Below are positions 15,910-24,811 of a stretch of 64,000 bases of DNA, one piece after another. The stretch is from Pseudoxanthomonas sp. PXM02 (lineage in GTDB: Bacteria > Pseudomonadota > Gammaproteobacteria > Xanthomonadales > Xanthomonadaceae). The position numbers were made by a program, and so were the translations under genes. Location of the stretch: contig NZ_JACVAK010000001.1 in NCBI RefSeq assembly GCF_014851805.1, positions 372,001-436,000 on the forward strand. The letters are read 5' to 3'. Position 1 is the first letter of the stretch; each line of letters starts with the position of its first letter. The notes beneath the pieces are model-generated. The model worked only from the letters and a program-made list of their open reading frames with translations. It had not been told where the DNA came from and searched no databases.

Positions 15910-17082
15910 ATGCGACCGGATACCGTCAGCGGGTTTCCGCTGGGCGAAGAGTTGGATGCGCTGCGCGAGGCCGTGCAGCGGTTCGCGCAGACCGAGATCG
16001 CGCCGCGGGCGGCGCAGATCGACCACGACAATGCGTTCCCGCAGGACCTGTGGCCCAAGCTGGGCGAACTGGGCCTGCTGGGCATCACCGTGGACCCCGA
16101 GTTCGGCGGCAGCGGCATGGGCTACCTGGCCCACCTGGTCGCGATGGAGGAAATCTCGCGGGCGTCGGGTTCGGTCGGCCTGAGCTATGGCGCGCACTCC
16201 AACCTGTGCGTGTCCAACCTGTACCTCAACGGCAACGCCGCGCAGCGCGCGAAGTACCTGCCGAAGCTGAGCAGTGGCGAGTGGAAAGGTGCGCTGGCGA
16301 TGAGCGAGCCGGGCGCCGGCTCCGACGTGGTCGGCTCGATGAGCTGCCGCGCCGAGCTCAAGGACGGCGTATGGGTCGCCAACGGCAACAAGATGTGGAT
16401 CACCAACGGCCCGGAAGCGGACGTGCTGCTGGTCTACATGCGTACCGCCGGCAAGGACGCGGGCAGCAAGTGCATGACCGCCTTCATCGTCGAGCGCGGC
16501 ATGAAGGGCTTCTCCACCGCGCAGAAACTGGACAAGCTGGGCATGCGCGGCAGCAACACCTGCGAACTGGTGTTCGAGAACTGCGAGATCCCTGCCGAGA
16601 ACGTGCTGGGCGAAGTGAACCAGGGCGTACGCGTGCTGATGAGCGGCCTGAACACCGAGCGCCTGGTGCTGAGCGGTGGCCCGATCGGCCTGATGCAGGC
16701 GGCCCTCGATATCACCCTGCCCTATGTGCGCGAGCGCAAGCAGTTCGACGCGGCCATCGGCACGTTCGGCCTGATGCAGGGCAAGCTGGCCGACATGTAC
16801 ACCGCACTGCAGTCCAGTCGCGCCTTCGCCTACCAGGTGGCGCGCGGCTTCGACGAAGGCCAGGGCTCGCGCGCCGCCGCCGCCGGCTGCCTGCTGCACG
16901 CGTCGGAAGCCGCCGTGCAAGTCACGCTGGAAGCGATCCAGTCGCTGGGCGGCAACGGCTACATCAACGAGTACCCGGCCGGCCGACTGCTGCGCGATGC
17001 CAAGCTGTATGCCATTGGCGCCGGCACCAACGAGATCCGCCGCATGCTGATCGGACGGGAACTGTTCGACGGAAGGGGCTGA
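15910..17082 (+). CDS. liuA: Isovaleryl-CoA dehydrogenase
   Basis: A 390-residue FAD-dependent acyl-CoA dehydrogenase that oxidises isovaleryl-CoA to 3-methylcrotonyl-CoA. The catalytic base is Glu250 in [12 protein letters not shown], the position specific to isovaleryl-CoA and long-chain enzymes. Other marks are [18 protein letters not shown], and the C-terminal [13 protein letters not shown] and [10 protein letters not shown]. The ATG at 15910 has a strong AGGAGGGAGG just upstream; the frame could open earlier at a TTG, which is unlikely. Electrons pass to ETF. It is the second leucine step in this cluster. Confidence 0.94.
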   Translation: MRPDTVSGFPLGEELDALREAVQRFAQTEIAPRAAQIDHDNAFPQDLWPKLGELGLLGITVDPEFGGSGMGYLAHLVAMEEISRASGSVGLSYGAHSNLCVSNLYLNGNAAQRAKYLPKLSSGEWKGALAMSEPGAGSDVVGSMSCRAELKDGVWVANGNKMWITNGPEADVLLVYMRTAGKDAGSKCMTAFIVERGMKGFSTAQKLDKLGMRGSNTCELVFENCEIPAENVLGEVNQGVRVLMSGLNTERLVLSGGPIGLMQAALDITLPYVRERKQFDAAIGTFGLMQGKLADMYTALQSSRAFAYQVARGFDEGQGSRAAAAGCLLHASEAAVQVTLEAIQSLGGNGYINEYPAGRLLRDAKLYAIGAGTNEIRRMLIGRELFDGRG

Positions 17083-17184
17083 GCGGCAGACGCCGCGTGA
17101 CGAACGCCCCTGTACCAACGGCCGATTTGCCCGCCGTCGGGCCGGGGCGGGATAATCGGGATCTCACTCCACGGGAAGTCCCCC

Positions 17185-18360
17185 ATGTCCGACATCGTCA
17201 TCGCCGCCGCCAAGCGCACCGCCATCGGCTCGTTCCTTGGCCAGTTCAACGGCGTCCCCACTCCGACGCTGGGCGCCGCCGCCATCGCCGCGGCGTTGGA
17301 ACAATCCGGCATTCCGGCCGCCGACGTGTCCGAAGTCATCATGGGCTGCGTGCTGCCGGCCAACCTGGGCCAGGCGCCTGCGCGCCAGGCGTCGCGCGCG
17401 GCCGGTATCCCGGATGCCGCTGGCGCCACCACCATCAACAAGGTGTGCGGTTCGGGCATGAAGGCCATCATGCTGGGCCACGACCTGATCAAGGCCGGCT
17501 CGGCCAGCATCATCGTCGCGGGCGGCATGGAATCGATGAGCAACGCCCCGCACATGATCCCCAACTCGCGCACCGGCAACCGCTATGGCAACTTCCAGGC
17601 GGTCGACCACATGGCATGGGACGGCCTGACGAGCCCCTACGATGGTCAGCCGATGGGTGTGTTCGCCGAAGCGACCGTGGACAAGTTCGGCTTCAGCCGC
17701 GAGGAGCAGGACGCGTTCGCCATTGAATCCGTCACCCGCGCGCAGGCCGCACAGGCGTCGGGCGCCTTCAACGACGAGATCGTTCCGGTCAAGGTCGCCA
17801 CCCGCAAGGGCGAGGTCGAGGTCACCACCGACGAGCAGCCGGGCAAGTCCGACATCGCCAAGATCCCGACGCTGAAGCCTGCCTTCAAGAAGGACGGCAG
17901 CGTCACCGCCGCCAGTTCCTCCAGCATTTCCGACGGCGCCGCCGCGACGGTGCTGCTGAGCGCGGACGAAGCAGCCAAGCGCGGCATCCAGCCGCTGGCG
18001 AAGATCGTCGGCCATGCCACCTACTCGCAGGCGCCGGAATGGTTCACCACCGCCCCGGTCGCCGCCATCGACAAGCTGCTCAAGCAGGTCGGCTGGACCG
18101 TGGACCAGGTGGACCTGTTCGAGGTCAACGAAGCCTTCGCCGTCGTCGCCATGGCGCCGATCAAGGAACTGGGCATCCCGCACGCCAAGGTCAACGTCAA
18201 CGGTGGCGCCTGTGCGCTGGGCCACCCGATCGGTGCCTCGGGCGCCCGCCTGGTCGTGACCCTGGTCAATGCACTGCGTGTTCGCGGCGCCAAGCGCGGT
18301 GTCGCCACGCTGTGCATCGGCGGTGGCGAGGCGACGGCGATCGCGGTCGAAATCGTCTGA
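17185..18360 (+). CDS. Acetyl-CoA C-acetyltransferase (thiolase)
   Basis: A 391-residue thiolase. Active residues are Cys88 (NKVCGSGMKA), His347 (GHPIGASGA) and Cys377 (TLCIGGGEA), with NEAFA before them. It cleaves acetoacetyl-CoA or 2-methylacetoacetyl-CoA, or condenses acetyl-CoA. In this cluster it can finish both leucine (acetoacetate branch) and isoleucine degradation. The start ATG is preceded by ACGGGAAG. It lies 102 bases after the dehydrogenase gene with a possible independent promoter, but no clear -35/-10 pair is seen. Confidence 0.93.
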   Translation: MSDIVIAAAKRTAIGSFLGQFNGVPTPTLGAAAIAAALEQSGIPAADVSEVIMGCVLPANLGQAPARQASRAAGIPDAAGATTINKVCGSGMKAIMLGHDLIKAGSASIIVAGGMESMSNAPHMIPNSRTGNRYGNFQAVDHMAWDGLTSPYDGQPMGVFAEATVDKFGFSREEQDAFAIESVTRAQAAQASGAFNDEIVPVKVATRKGEVEVTTDEQPGKSDIAKIPTLKPAFKKDGSVTAASSSSISDGAAATVLLSADEAAKRGIQPLAKIVGHATYSQAPEWFTTAPVAAIDKLLKQVGWTVDQVDLFEVNEAFAVVAMAPIKELGIPHAKVNVNGGACALGHPIGASGARLVVTLVNALRVRGAKRGVATLCIGGGEATAIAVEIV

Positions 18361-18451
18361 TCGTTTTGCGCAGTTTCGGGGGCGGCGCGGTCGGTTTTCG
18401 TTCCGCCCATAGAATTTAACAACGGATTGACAAAGATAACCGGCCAACCGC

Positions 18452-18480
18452 TTGACACGGGTAACGGGCTTGTCATCATG
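18452..18480 (+). promoter_or_regulatory. Candidate sigma-70 promoter for the alanine-rich lipoprotein gene
   Basis: TTGACA at 18452-18457 is followed, after 16 bases, by CATCAT at 18474-18479. A second TTGACA lies at 18427. A 14-bp perfect palindrome (CGCGCAATTGCGCG, 18488-18501) sits between this promoter and the start codon, near the expected transcript start. Confidence 0.5.
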
Positions 18481-18531
18481 TTGCAGGCGCGCAATTGCGC
18501 GTTGCCTAACTAACGACGAGGAAATGCAACG

Positions 18532-18876
18532 ATGACCATGAACAAGGCTCTGATCGCGCTGGCTCTGGGTTTCGCCCTGGCTGCGTGCTCGAACCAGGAA
18601 CAGGCTGCCGACGCCGCTGCTGACGCCGCTGCGACCGCGACCGAAGCCCAGGCTGCCGCTGACGCCGCCGCTGCCGCTGGCGAGACGACCGCCGACGCCG
18701 CCCAGCAGTCGGCCGACGCCGCTGCCACCGCCGCCGACGCCGCTGCCACCGCCGCGACCGACGCTGCTGCCGCCACCACGACGGAAGCCGCTGACGCTGC
18801 TGCCGACGCCGCTGGCCAGGCTGCTGACACGGCCGAAGCCGCGACCGACGCTGCCAAGGAAGCCACCAAGCAGTAA
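18532..18876 (+). CDS. Alanine-rich small lipoprotein (Lpp-like), copy 1
   Basis: A 114-residue lipoprotein. Signal peptide MTMNKALIALALGFALAAC has the lipobox LAAC (Cys19). The mature part is almost only Ala with regularly spaced Asp, Thr, Gln and Glu (ADAAADAAATATEAQAAADA and similar), which should form one long alpha-helix, perhaps an alanine-zipper coiled coil as in Braun's lipoprotein. It ends KEATKQ. GAGGAAA precedes the ATG. A paralogue follows at 19044 and a strong terminator separates the two. An outer-membrane tether role is inference from helix and composition. Confidence 0.82.
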   Translation: MTMNKALIALALGFALAACSNQEQAADAAADAAATATEAQAAADAAAAAGETTADAAQQSADAAATAADAAATAATDAAAATTTEAADAAADAAGQAADTAEAATDAAKEATKQ

Positions 18877-18915
18877 TCTGCTGGTAGCCGCCTTTTTTGG
18901 CGTTACACTGAAGAA

Positions 18916-18940
18916 GCCGCCAGTTCGCTGGCGGCTTTTT
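18916..18940 (+). terminator. Intrinsic terminator
   Basis: GCCGCCAG pairs with CTGGCGGC around TTCG and is followed by five T residues, 40 bases after the stop codon of the first alanine-rich lipoprotein gene. Confidence 0.88.
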
Positions 18941-19043
18941 CTGTATCCGGGTCTGGCTCCCCGGTTCGCCGCCTCACCCGAGGACGAACGGACGTCGCCT
19001 CCCGGCGCCATCTTCTTCCACACTTACCGATTTGGGGATCCAC

Positions 19044-19421
19044 ATGAAGATCAAGACCACCGTCCTGCTGGCCGCCGCCGTCCTGGCCCTGAGCGCCTGC
19101 ACCAAGAGCGAGACCGCCGACCAGGCCGCCGCCGACGCCGCTGCTGCCGCCGACCAGGCCGCCGCTGCCGCGGGTGACGCCGCCTCCGCCGCTGGCGATG
19201 CCGCCGCTGCCGCTGGCGACGCCGCTGCCGCCGCGACCACCGACGCCGCTGCTGCCGCCACCGCCGCCGCTTCGGACGCTGCTGCCGCCACCGAAACCGC
19301 TGCCTCCGACGCTGCCGCTGCCGCCGCTTCGGCCACCGCCGATGCCGCCCAGGCGACCGCCGACAAGGCTGCCGAAGTCGCTGACAAGGCCGAAGCCAAG
19401 GCTGAAGAAGCCAAGAAGTAA
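19044..19421 (+). CDS. Alanine-rich small lipoprotein (Lpp-like), copy 2
   Basis: A 125-residue paralogue of the preceding lipoprotein. Signal peptide MKIKTTVLLAAAVLALSAC carries the lipobox LSAC (Cys19). The mature chain is a continuous Ala-rich helix (AADAAAAADQAAAAAGDAAS and on) and ends in a charged KAEAKAEEAKK tail with a C-terminal lysine pair, similar in kind to the lysine end through which Braun's lipoprotein is linked to peptidoglycan. The ATG at 19044 is preceded by GGGGA. The GCC/GCT-rich DNA is itself repetitive, so copy length may vary between strains. Confidence 0.82.
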   Translation: MKIKTTVLLAAAVLALSACTKSETADQAAADAAAAADQAAAAAGDAASAAGDAAAAAGDAAAAATTDAAAAATAAASDAAAATETAASDAAAAAASATADAAQATADKAAEVADKAEAKAEEAKK

Positions 19422-19446
19422 TCGACTCGCTTCATCGCGAATCGGA

Positions 19447-19477
19447 CAAGGCCCGCGCAAGCGGGCCTTGTTGTTTT
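19447..19477 (+). terminator. Intrinsic terminator
   Basis: CAAGGCCCGC pairs with GCGGGCCTTG around GCAA and is followed by TTGTTTT, 25 bases after the second alanine-rich lipoprotein gene. Confidence 0.88.
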
Positions 19478-19613
19478 CCGGATCACCCAACGCGTCGGCG
19501 ACCTGCTGATCATCGCTACGCAAGCTCGAAACGGCGGCGGCTTTTTTGCAGTGCGGTTTGGCGCATGCGGGGCTTTGTGGTCTTATGCCGCCTTTCCCGT
19601 ATCGACATGCCGC

Positions 19614-21221
19614 ATGCCCGCCATCGCCTCGCAACTCGATCCGCGCTCGCCCGATTTCACCGCCAACGCGGCCTATCACCGCGTGCTGGTGCAGGAACTG
19701 GATCGTCGGCTGGCGCATGCGGCAGATGGTGGCGGTGAGAAGGCCCGCACCAAGCACACCGAGCGCGGCAAGTTGCTGGCGCGCGACCGCATCACTGCCC
19801 TGCTCGACCCCGGCTCTCCTTTCCTCGAGATCGCACCGCTCGCGGCCGAGGACATGTACGAGGGCGCGGCACCTGCCGCCGGCATGGTCTGCGGTATCGG
19901 CCGGGTGATGGGGATCGAGATCGTCGTCGTCGCGAACGACGCGACGGTCAAGGGCGGCACCTACTTCCCGATGACGATCAAGAAGCACCTGCGTGCGCAG
20001 GAAGTCGCACGCGAGAACCGGCTTCCCTGCGTCTATCTCGTCGACTCCGGCGGCGCGTTCCTCCCGCTGCAGGACGAGGTCTTTCCCGACAAGGAGCATT
20101 TCGGCCGCATCTTCTACAACCAGGCCCGGCTGTCCGCCGAGAACATCCCCCAGGTCGCGGTGGTGATGGGCAGCTGTACGGCCGGCGGCGCGTATGTTCC
20201 CGCGATGTGCGACGAAAGCGTGATTGTCAAGGAACAGGGCACGATCTTCCTGGGTGGTCCTCCATTGGTGAAAGCGGCGACCGGTGAGGTCGTCGATGCC
20301 GAAGCCCTCGGCGGCGCGGACGTGCATACCAGCAATTCCGGCGTGGCCGACCATTTCGCCGAGGACGACCGCCATGCGCTGGAGATCGCGCGCGGCATCG
20401 TCGGCCACCTCAACCGCCGCAAGACGCTGCCGGTGACGGTGCGCGATGTCCGCGAGCCGCTGTACGCGGCCGAAGAGCTCTACGGCATCGTGCCCAAGGA
20501 CACCCGTCGTCCGTTCGACATCCGCGAGGTCATCGCGCGCATCACCGACGGCAGCGAACTGGACGAGTTCAAGGCCCGCTACGGCAAGACCCTGGTCACC
20601 GGCTTCGCCCACTTGCATGGGTATCCGGTCGGCATCGTCGCCAACAACGGCATCCTGTTCGGCGAGAGTGCGCTGAAGGGCGCGCACTTCATCGAGCTGT
20701 GCAACCAGCGCGGCATACCGCTGGTCTTCCTGCAGAACATCACCGGCTTCATGGTCGGCCGCAAGTACGAGAACGCCGGCATCGCGAAGGACGGCGCAAA
20801 GATGGTGACGGCCGTGGCCTGCTCCAGCGTACCGAAGTTCACCGTGGTGATTGGCGGCAGCTTCGGCGCCGGCAACTACGCCATGTGCGGCCGCGCGTAT
20901 GGCGCGCGTTTCCTGTGGATGTGGCCGAACGCGCGCATCAGCGTGATGGGCGGCGAACAGGCCGCCAGCGTGCTGGCGACGGTGAAGCGCGACGGCATCG
21001 AAGCCGCCGGCAAGACCTGGAGCCCGGAGGAAGAGGATGCCTTCAAGGCCCCCATTCGCGACCAGTACGAATCGCAGGGCAGTCCGTGGTACGCCACCGC
21101 GCGCCTGTGGGATGACGGCATCATCGACCCGGCGGATACGCGCCGCGTACTGGGCCTGGGTATTTCGGCCTCGCTCAACGCGCCGATCGAACCGGCGAAG
21201 TTCGGCGTCTTCCGGATGTAG
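19614..21221 (+). CDS. liuB: Methylcrotonyl-CoA carboxylase, carboxyltransferase (beta) subunit
   Basis: A 535-residue carboxyltransferase, exactly the length usual for this subunit. It transfers carboxyl from biotin to 3-methylcrotonyl-CoA, giving 3-methylglutaconyl-CoA. Marks: [11 protein letters not shown] near the N-terminus, [17 protein letters not shown], and [16 protein letters not shown] for the oxyanion holes of the two crotonase-like halves. The ATG at 19614 gives the family N-terminus ([10 protein letters not shown]); earlier in-frame codons encode a Cys-rich non-conserved stretch. Its biotin-bearing partner (liuD) is separated from it by about 8.6 kb of other genes, which is unusual. 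Confidence 0.93.
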   Translation: MPAIASQLDPRSPDFTANAAYHRVLVQELDRRLAHAADGGGEKARTKHTERGKLLARDRITALLDPGSPFLEIAPLAAEDMYEGAAPAAGMVCGIGRVMGIEIVVVANDATVKGGTYFPMTIKKHLRAQEVARENRLPCVYLVDSGGAFLPLQDEVFPDKEHFGRIFYNQARLSAENIPQVAVVMGSCTAGGAYVPAMCDESVIVKEQGTIFLGGPPLVKAATGEVVDAEALGGADVHTSNSGVADHFAEDDRHALEIARGIVGHLNRRKTLPVTVRDVREPLYAAEELYGIVPKDTRRPFDIREVIARITDGSELDEFKARYGKTLVTGFAHLHGYPVGIVANNGILFGESALKGAHFIELCNQRGIPLVFLQNITGFMVGRKYENAGIAKDGAKMVTAVACSSVPKFTVVIGGSFGAGNYAMCGRAYGARFLWMWPNARISVMGGEQAASVLATVKRDGIEAAGKTWSPEEEDAFKAPIRDQYESQGSPWYATARLWDDGIIDPADTRRVLGLGISASLNAPIEPAKFGVFRM

Positions 21222-21260
21222 CCGGAACGTCGGAGGCCGTCCCCACAGTGGGTGTAACCG

Positions 21261-21280
21261 GTGGGGGGAGCGCCCCCCAC
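21261..21280. other. Perfect GC-rich hairpin between liuB and bactofilin genes
   Basis: GTGGGGGG and CCCCCCAC pair around AGCG. No T-run follows, so it is not a typical intrinsic terminator. It lies 40 bases after the liuB stop. Confidence 0.55.
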
Positions 21281-21436
21281 TTCAGGCATGTGAGCGACGC
21301 GTAGACAACTCCCTCTGGAAGGTAAACCGGTGCGCGGACGTCCGTCCGTCGTGGCCGTTTGGCAGGCGTGATCACAGCGTGACGTCCCATCGATTGGCGA
21401 TAGTCGGGGACCCTGCCACCCCGGAGCATCCCCTGC

Positions 21437-21970
21437 ATGTCCATCTGGAAAGACCAAGCCCCCGCGAAGAAAGACGGCGCTCCGCCCCCGCCTGAGCCCG
21501 CCGTGGTGCGCGATGCGCCCGCTGCAGCCGACTTCTCACCGGCCGTCACCGCACCGCCCGGCACGCGCCCAGTCGAACGTCCGGCGCCCCAGGAGGCACT
21601 CAAGGAATCGCTGATTGCGGCGGACCTCACCATCGAGGGCAAGATCGAAGGTACTGGCCACATCCGCATCGCCGGCAAGTTCAAGGGCGACGTCAACGTG
21701 CAGGGCGACCTGACCATCGAGACCGGAGCGAAGCTCAACGGCGGCGTGCGCGCGAAGAAGGTGACCATCGCGGGCGAGCTGGAAGGCAACATCGAATCCG
21801 CATCACGCGTCGAACTGCTGTCGTCCGGCGTGCTGGTCGGCGACGTGAAAGCCGGCGCGCTGACCGTCGCGGCGGGTTCGCGCATGCGTGGCAACGCCGA
21901 GTTCGGCTGGGATGAAGCCCCGGCCAAGGGCGGCAAGGGCAATGGCACGGAGCCTGGCACCGCCGCATGA
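21437..21970 (+). CDS. bacA: Bactofilin
   Basis: A 177-residue polymer-forming cytoskeletal protein. A Pro-rich disordered N-terminus (about 1-55) precedes the beta-helical DUF583 core (about 57-155), visible as repeating strands: LTIEGKIEGTGHIRIAGKF, VNVQGDLTIETGAKLNG, VTIAGELEGNIES, VELLSSGVLVGDV. The C-terminus is short and Gly-rich. Bactofilins assemble filaments at the inner membrane without nucleotide and position envelope enzymes. No M23 peptidase gene is adjacent, unlike many bactofilin loci. The next gene starts within the stop codon (ATGA). Confidence 0.9.
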   Translation: MSIWKDQAPAKKDGAPPPPEPAVVRDAPAAADFSPAVTAPPGTRPVERPAPQEALKESLIAADLTIEGKIEGTGHIRIAGKFKGDVNVQGDLTIETGAKLNGGVRAKKVTIAGELEGNIESASRVELLSSGVLVGDVKAGALTVAAGSRMRGNAEFGWDEAPAKGGKGNGTEPGTAA

Positions 21971-22335
21971 GCCACCCCCGCCCGGGCAGTGCCGGCGCCA
22001 CCCGCACCTGCCCGCACTGCAAGGCGACCATTCTGGAGAGCGCGGCGGTCTGTCCGGGCTGCCGCCACCATCTGCGCTTCGAGCCCGGCGCGGGCGTCAA
22101 CGCGGCGCCCGCCCTGACTCCCCTGCGGATCGAAGGCACCCTGCAGCCGCCGGCCGAGGGCGCTGCCTGGGAGTACAGCGTGGTGCTGTCGATCCGCAAC
22201 GACCGTGGCGAGGAAGTCACCCGCCAGGTCGTCGGCGTCGGCGCCATGCAGCCGCACGAACAGCGCAGCTTCGTGCTCTCCGTCGAACTCAATCCCGCCA
22301 CCGGCAAGGCAGCAGGACGACGCACGCGTCATTGA
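21967..22335 (+). CDS. Small zinc-ribbon protein
   Basis: A 122-residue protein. A Cys4 zinc ribbon (CPHC at 15-18 and CPGC at 30-33) is followed by a beta-rich domain (RIEGTLQPPAEG, WEYSVVLSIRNDRGEEV, SFVLSVELNPATG). It overlaps the bactofilin stop codon by ATGA and is therefore translated with it, suggesting a shared function in filament control. The family is otherwise uncharacterised as far as I can tell. Confidence 0.75.
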   Translation: MSHPRPGSAGATRTCPHCKATILESAAVCPGCRHHLRFEPGAGVNAAPALTPLRIEGTLQPPAEGAAWEYSVVLSIRNDRGEEVTRQVVGVGAMQPHEQRSFVLSVELNPATGKAAGRRTRH

Positions 22336-22401
22336 CGCCCTCCCCGCCGGCAGCATGCCCCGTTACACTCGACGCCGACACGGATGCCAGCAGGGGGCTG
22401 G

Positions 22402-24093
22402 ATGATCGTCGGCATCGATCTGGGGACCACGCACTCGCTGGTCGGCTACTACGGACCTGACGGTCCGGTCCTGGTCCCGAACGCGCTGGGTGAACTGCTG
22501 ACGCCATCGGTCGTCAGCGTGGACGCGGACGAGGCGCTGATTGTCGGCCGCCCCGCGGTCGACCGACTGATCACCCACCCGCAGCGCAGCGTCGCCAGCT
22601 TCAAGCGCTGGATGGGCACCAACCGGGTCACCCGCCTCGGCAAGCACTCCCTGCGTCCGGAAGAACTGTCCGCGATCGTGCTGCGCTCGCTGCTGGCAGA
22701 CGCAGCCAGCCATCTGGGGAGTCCGGTAACGGAAGCCGTGATCAGCGTCCCTGCGTATTTCGGCGATGCCCAGCGCAAGGCGACGCGGATCGCCGGCGAA
22801 CTCGCCGGCATCAAGGTCGAGCGCCTGATCAACGAACCGACTGCCGCCGCGATGGCTTACGGCCTTCAGCAGCGCGACGGCGGCCGCTTCCTGGTCTTCG
22901 ACCTGGGCGGCGGCACGTTCGATGTCTCGATCCTGGAGATGTTCGACGGCGTGATGGAAGTGCATGCCAGCGCGGGTGACAACTTCCTGGGCGGCGACGA
23001 TTTCCTCTCCGCGCTGCGCGATGCCTGCCTGCGCGACATCAAGTTCGATCCGCAGCACCTGACGGCCAGCGAGGATGCACAACTGCGGCGCCGCCTGGAA
23101 CTGGCCAAGCGCGAGCTCTCCGTCACCGCGGGTAACCCGCTGACGGTGGAATTCACCCTCGGAGGCGAACCGCGCCAGTGGCAGATCGACGAAACAGGCT
23201 TCGCACGCATCTGCGAACCGCTGGTGCAGCGCATGCGTGCCCCCCTGGAGCGCGCGATGCGCGATGCGCGGCTGGCCCCCGGGCAACTGGACGACATCGT
23301 CCTGGTCGGTGGGGCCTCGCGCATGCCGCTGACCGCGCGCCTGGTTTCGCGCATGTTCGGCCGGCTGCCGTTGCGGCACATCAATCCCGACGAAGCGATC
23401 GCGCTGGGCGCTGCCGTGGCGGCCGGCATGAAAGCGCGCGACGAGAAGCTGGAAGAGATCATCCTCACCGATGTCTGCCCGCACTCGCTGGGCGTCGATA
23501 CTGGGCGCGATGACGGGCATGGCCAGGTCACCACCGGCCTGTTCTCGCCAATCATCCACCGCAACGCCACCGTGCCGGTCAGCCGCGTGGAGCGCTACCA
23601 GCCCATGCGCGACCTGCAGACGCAAGTGGAGTTCAACATCTACCAGGGCGAAAGCCCGCGTGTGGAGAACAACGTCAAGCTAGGCACCATCACGGTGAAA
23701 GTGCCGGCGCGCCCAGCCCACGAAAACCCTGTCGACATCCGCTTCACCTATGACGTCAACGGCTTGCTGCAGGTCGAGGCCACGGTGCTGGCGACCGGCG
23801 AATCGCACGAGGTCATCCTGCAGCAGAATCCCGGCGTGCTGTCGGCCGACGAAATCCGCCAGCGCCTCGCCGCACTGTCTGAGTTGAAGGTCCACCCGCG
23901 CGACCAGCAGGAGAACCTCGCGCTGATCGCGCGTGCGGAACGGCTGTACGAGGAACTGCTGTGGGCACGCCACGACCTGCAGGACGCGCTTGTGAGGTTC
24001 CGCTCGGTCCTCGACGGACAGGACCCGATGCAGATTCGTGAGCATCGCGCGGATTTCGCCCGGATGCTGGAACACATCGAGGCGCAGGCGTGA
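22402..24093 (+). CDS. hscC: Hsp70-family chaperone of the HscC type
   Basis: A 563-residue Hsp70 with the short C-terminus typical of HscC (about 556 residues in E. coli), not the ~640 of DnaK. The ATPase domain begins [17 protein letters not shown], with phosphate loops [12 protein letters not shown] and [10 protein letters not shown]. The substrate-binding beta-domain (about 375-500) includes [10 protein letters not shown] and FNIYQGE. The ATG at 22402 follows AGGGGG; an upstream in-frame ATG at 22384 is less likely. The next two genes encode J-domain partners, as with djlB/djlC of E. coli. Confidence 0.9.
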   Translation: MIVGIDLGTTHSLVGYYGPDGPVLVPNALGELLTPSVVSVDADEALIVGRPAVDRLITHPQRSVASFKRWMGTNRVTRLGKHSLRPEELSAIVLRSLLADAASHLGSPVTEAVISVPAYFGDAQRKATRIAGELAGIKVERLINEPTAAAMAYGLQQRDGGRFLVFDLGGGTFDVSILEMFDGVMEVHASAGDNFLGGDDFLSALRDACLRDIKFDPQHLTASEDAQLRRRLELAKRELSVTAGNPLTVEFTLGGEPRQWQIDETGFARICEPLVQRMRAPLERAMRDARLAPGQLDDIVLVGGASRMPLTARLVSRMFGRLPLRHINPDEAIALGAAVAAGMKARDEKLEEIILTDVCPHSLGVDTGRDDGHGQVTTGLFSPIIHRNATVPVSRVERYQPMRDLQTQVEFNIYQGESPRVENNVKLGTITVKVPARPAHENPVDIRFTYDVNGLLQVEATVLATGESHEVILQQNPGVLSADEIRQRLAALSELKVHPRDQQENLALIARAERLYEELLWARHDLQDALVRFRSVLDGQDPMQIREHRADFARMLEHIEAQA

Positions 24094-24809
24094 GCCAATG
24101 GCCGTACGACCTGCTTGAGATCGGCGACGACGCGGACGAACGCACCATCAAGCGTGCCTACGCACGGCTGCTGAAGGTCACGCGGCCGGACGAGGATCCC
24201 TCTGGATTCCAACGGCTCAATGAAGCATACGAAGCTGCGCTCCAGCACCTCGCCGGCCACGCCGTCATGGGGCCAGCCGACACGCACGCGTACGCTGGCG
24301 ATAGGCCCGCCTTCCTGATCCTGCCTGCCACGGAGGACATCATCTCCGTGCCGATCAAACGGGATGTCGACACGGCAGGTCGCTCTGCATTCGATGCCCA
24401 TGCTGTCAGTGGTGCACTGATCGCGTGCGCCAGGACCGCGACAACGCCCGACCTGCATCGATGGCTGGCCGAGCACCCCGACCTCATGTCGCTCGATGCT
24501 AAGGATGCAATGGTGGTGGTGGTGATCAGCGAACTGGAACGCGAGGAGCCTCTTCCCACGCCTCAGATCGAAGTGATCCTGGCGTTCTTCGGTATCCATG
24601 AAGTGCTTCACGCCTATCCCACGCTTGCCCGCCGGATCGATGCGCTGCGCACCCGTTCGCGAACCGCTCACCCTACGTGGGCGGACCTGCGCTTCCGCGA
24701 GTCGCCTGCGATGCGACGGCAGAATCCTTTCGTGGAGTCCAGTGCACTCCTGCTTGTCAGCCTGGGGGCACTCATCGGCCTGCTCCGCATGTGCCAAGGT
24801 GCGGGTTGA
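24090..24809 (+). CDS. Membrane-anchored J-domain-like co-chaperone (DjlB/DjlC type), first
   Basis: A 239-residue protein starting at a GTG that overlaps the hscC stop codon (GTGA). The N-terminal J-like domain reads [19 protein letters not shown] with [17 protein letters not shown]; the canonical His-Pro-Asp is Arg32-Pro33-Asp34. A variable middle region follows and a single C-terminal helix ([18 protein letters not shown]) probably anchors it in the inner membrane. It should stimulate the ATPase of the adjacent HscC-type Hsp70. The R for H change is shared with the next protein and may be a feature of this subfamily, not a defect. Confidence 0.8.
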   Translation: MSQWPYDLLEIGDDADERTIKRAYARLLKVTRPDEDPSGFQRLNEAYEAALQHLAGHAVMGPADTHAYAGDRPAFLILPATEDIISVPIKRDVDTAGRSAFDAHAVSGALIACARTATTPDLHRWLAEHPDLMSLDAKDAMVVVVISELEREEPLPTPQIEVILAFFGIHEVLHAYPTLARRIDALRTRSRTAHPTWADLRFRESPAMRRQNPFVESSALLLVSLGALIGLLRMCQGAG

Positions 24810-24811
24810 TC

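Noticed and set aside
21290-21436. Possible riboswitch or small RNA upstream of the bactofilin gene
   Set aside because: I could not build a known riboswitch core. Only one GC hairpin (21261-21280) is clear.
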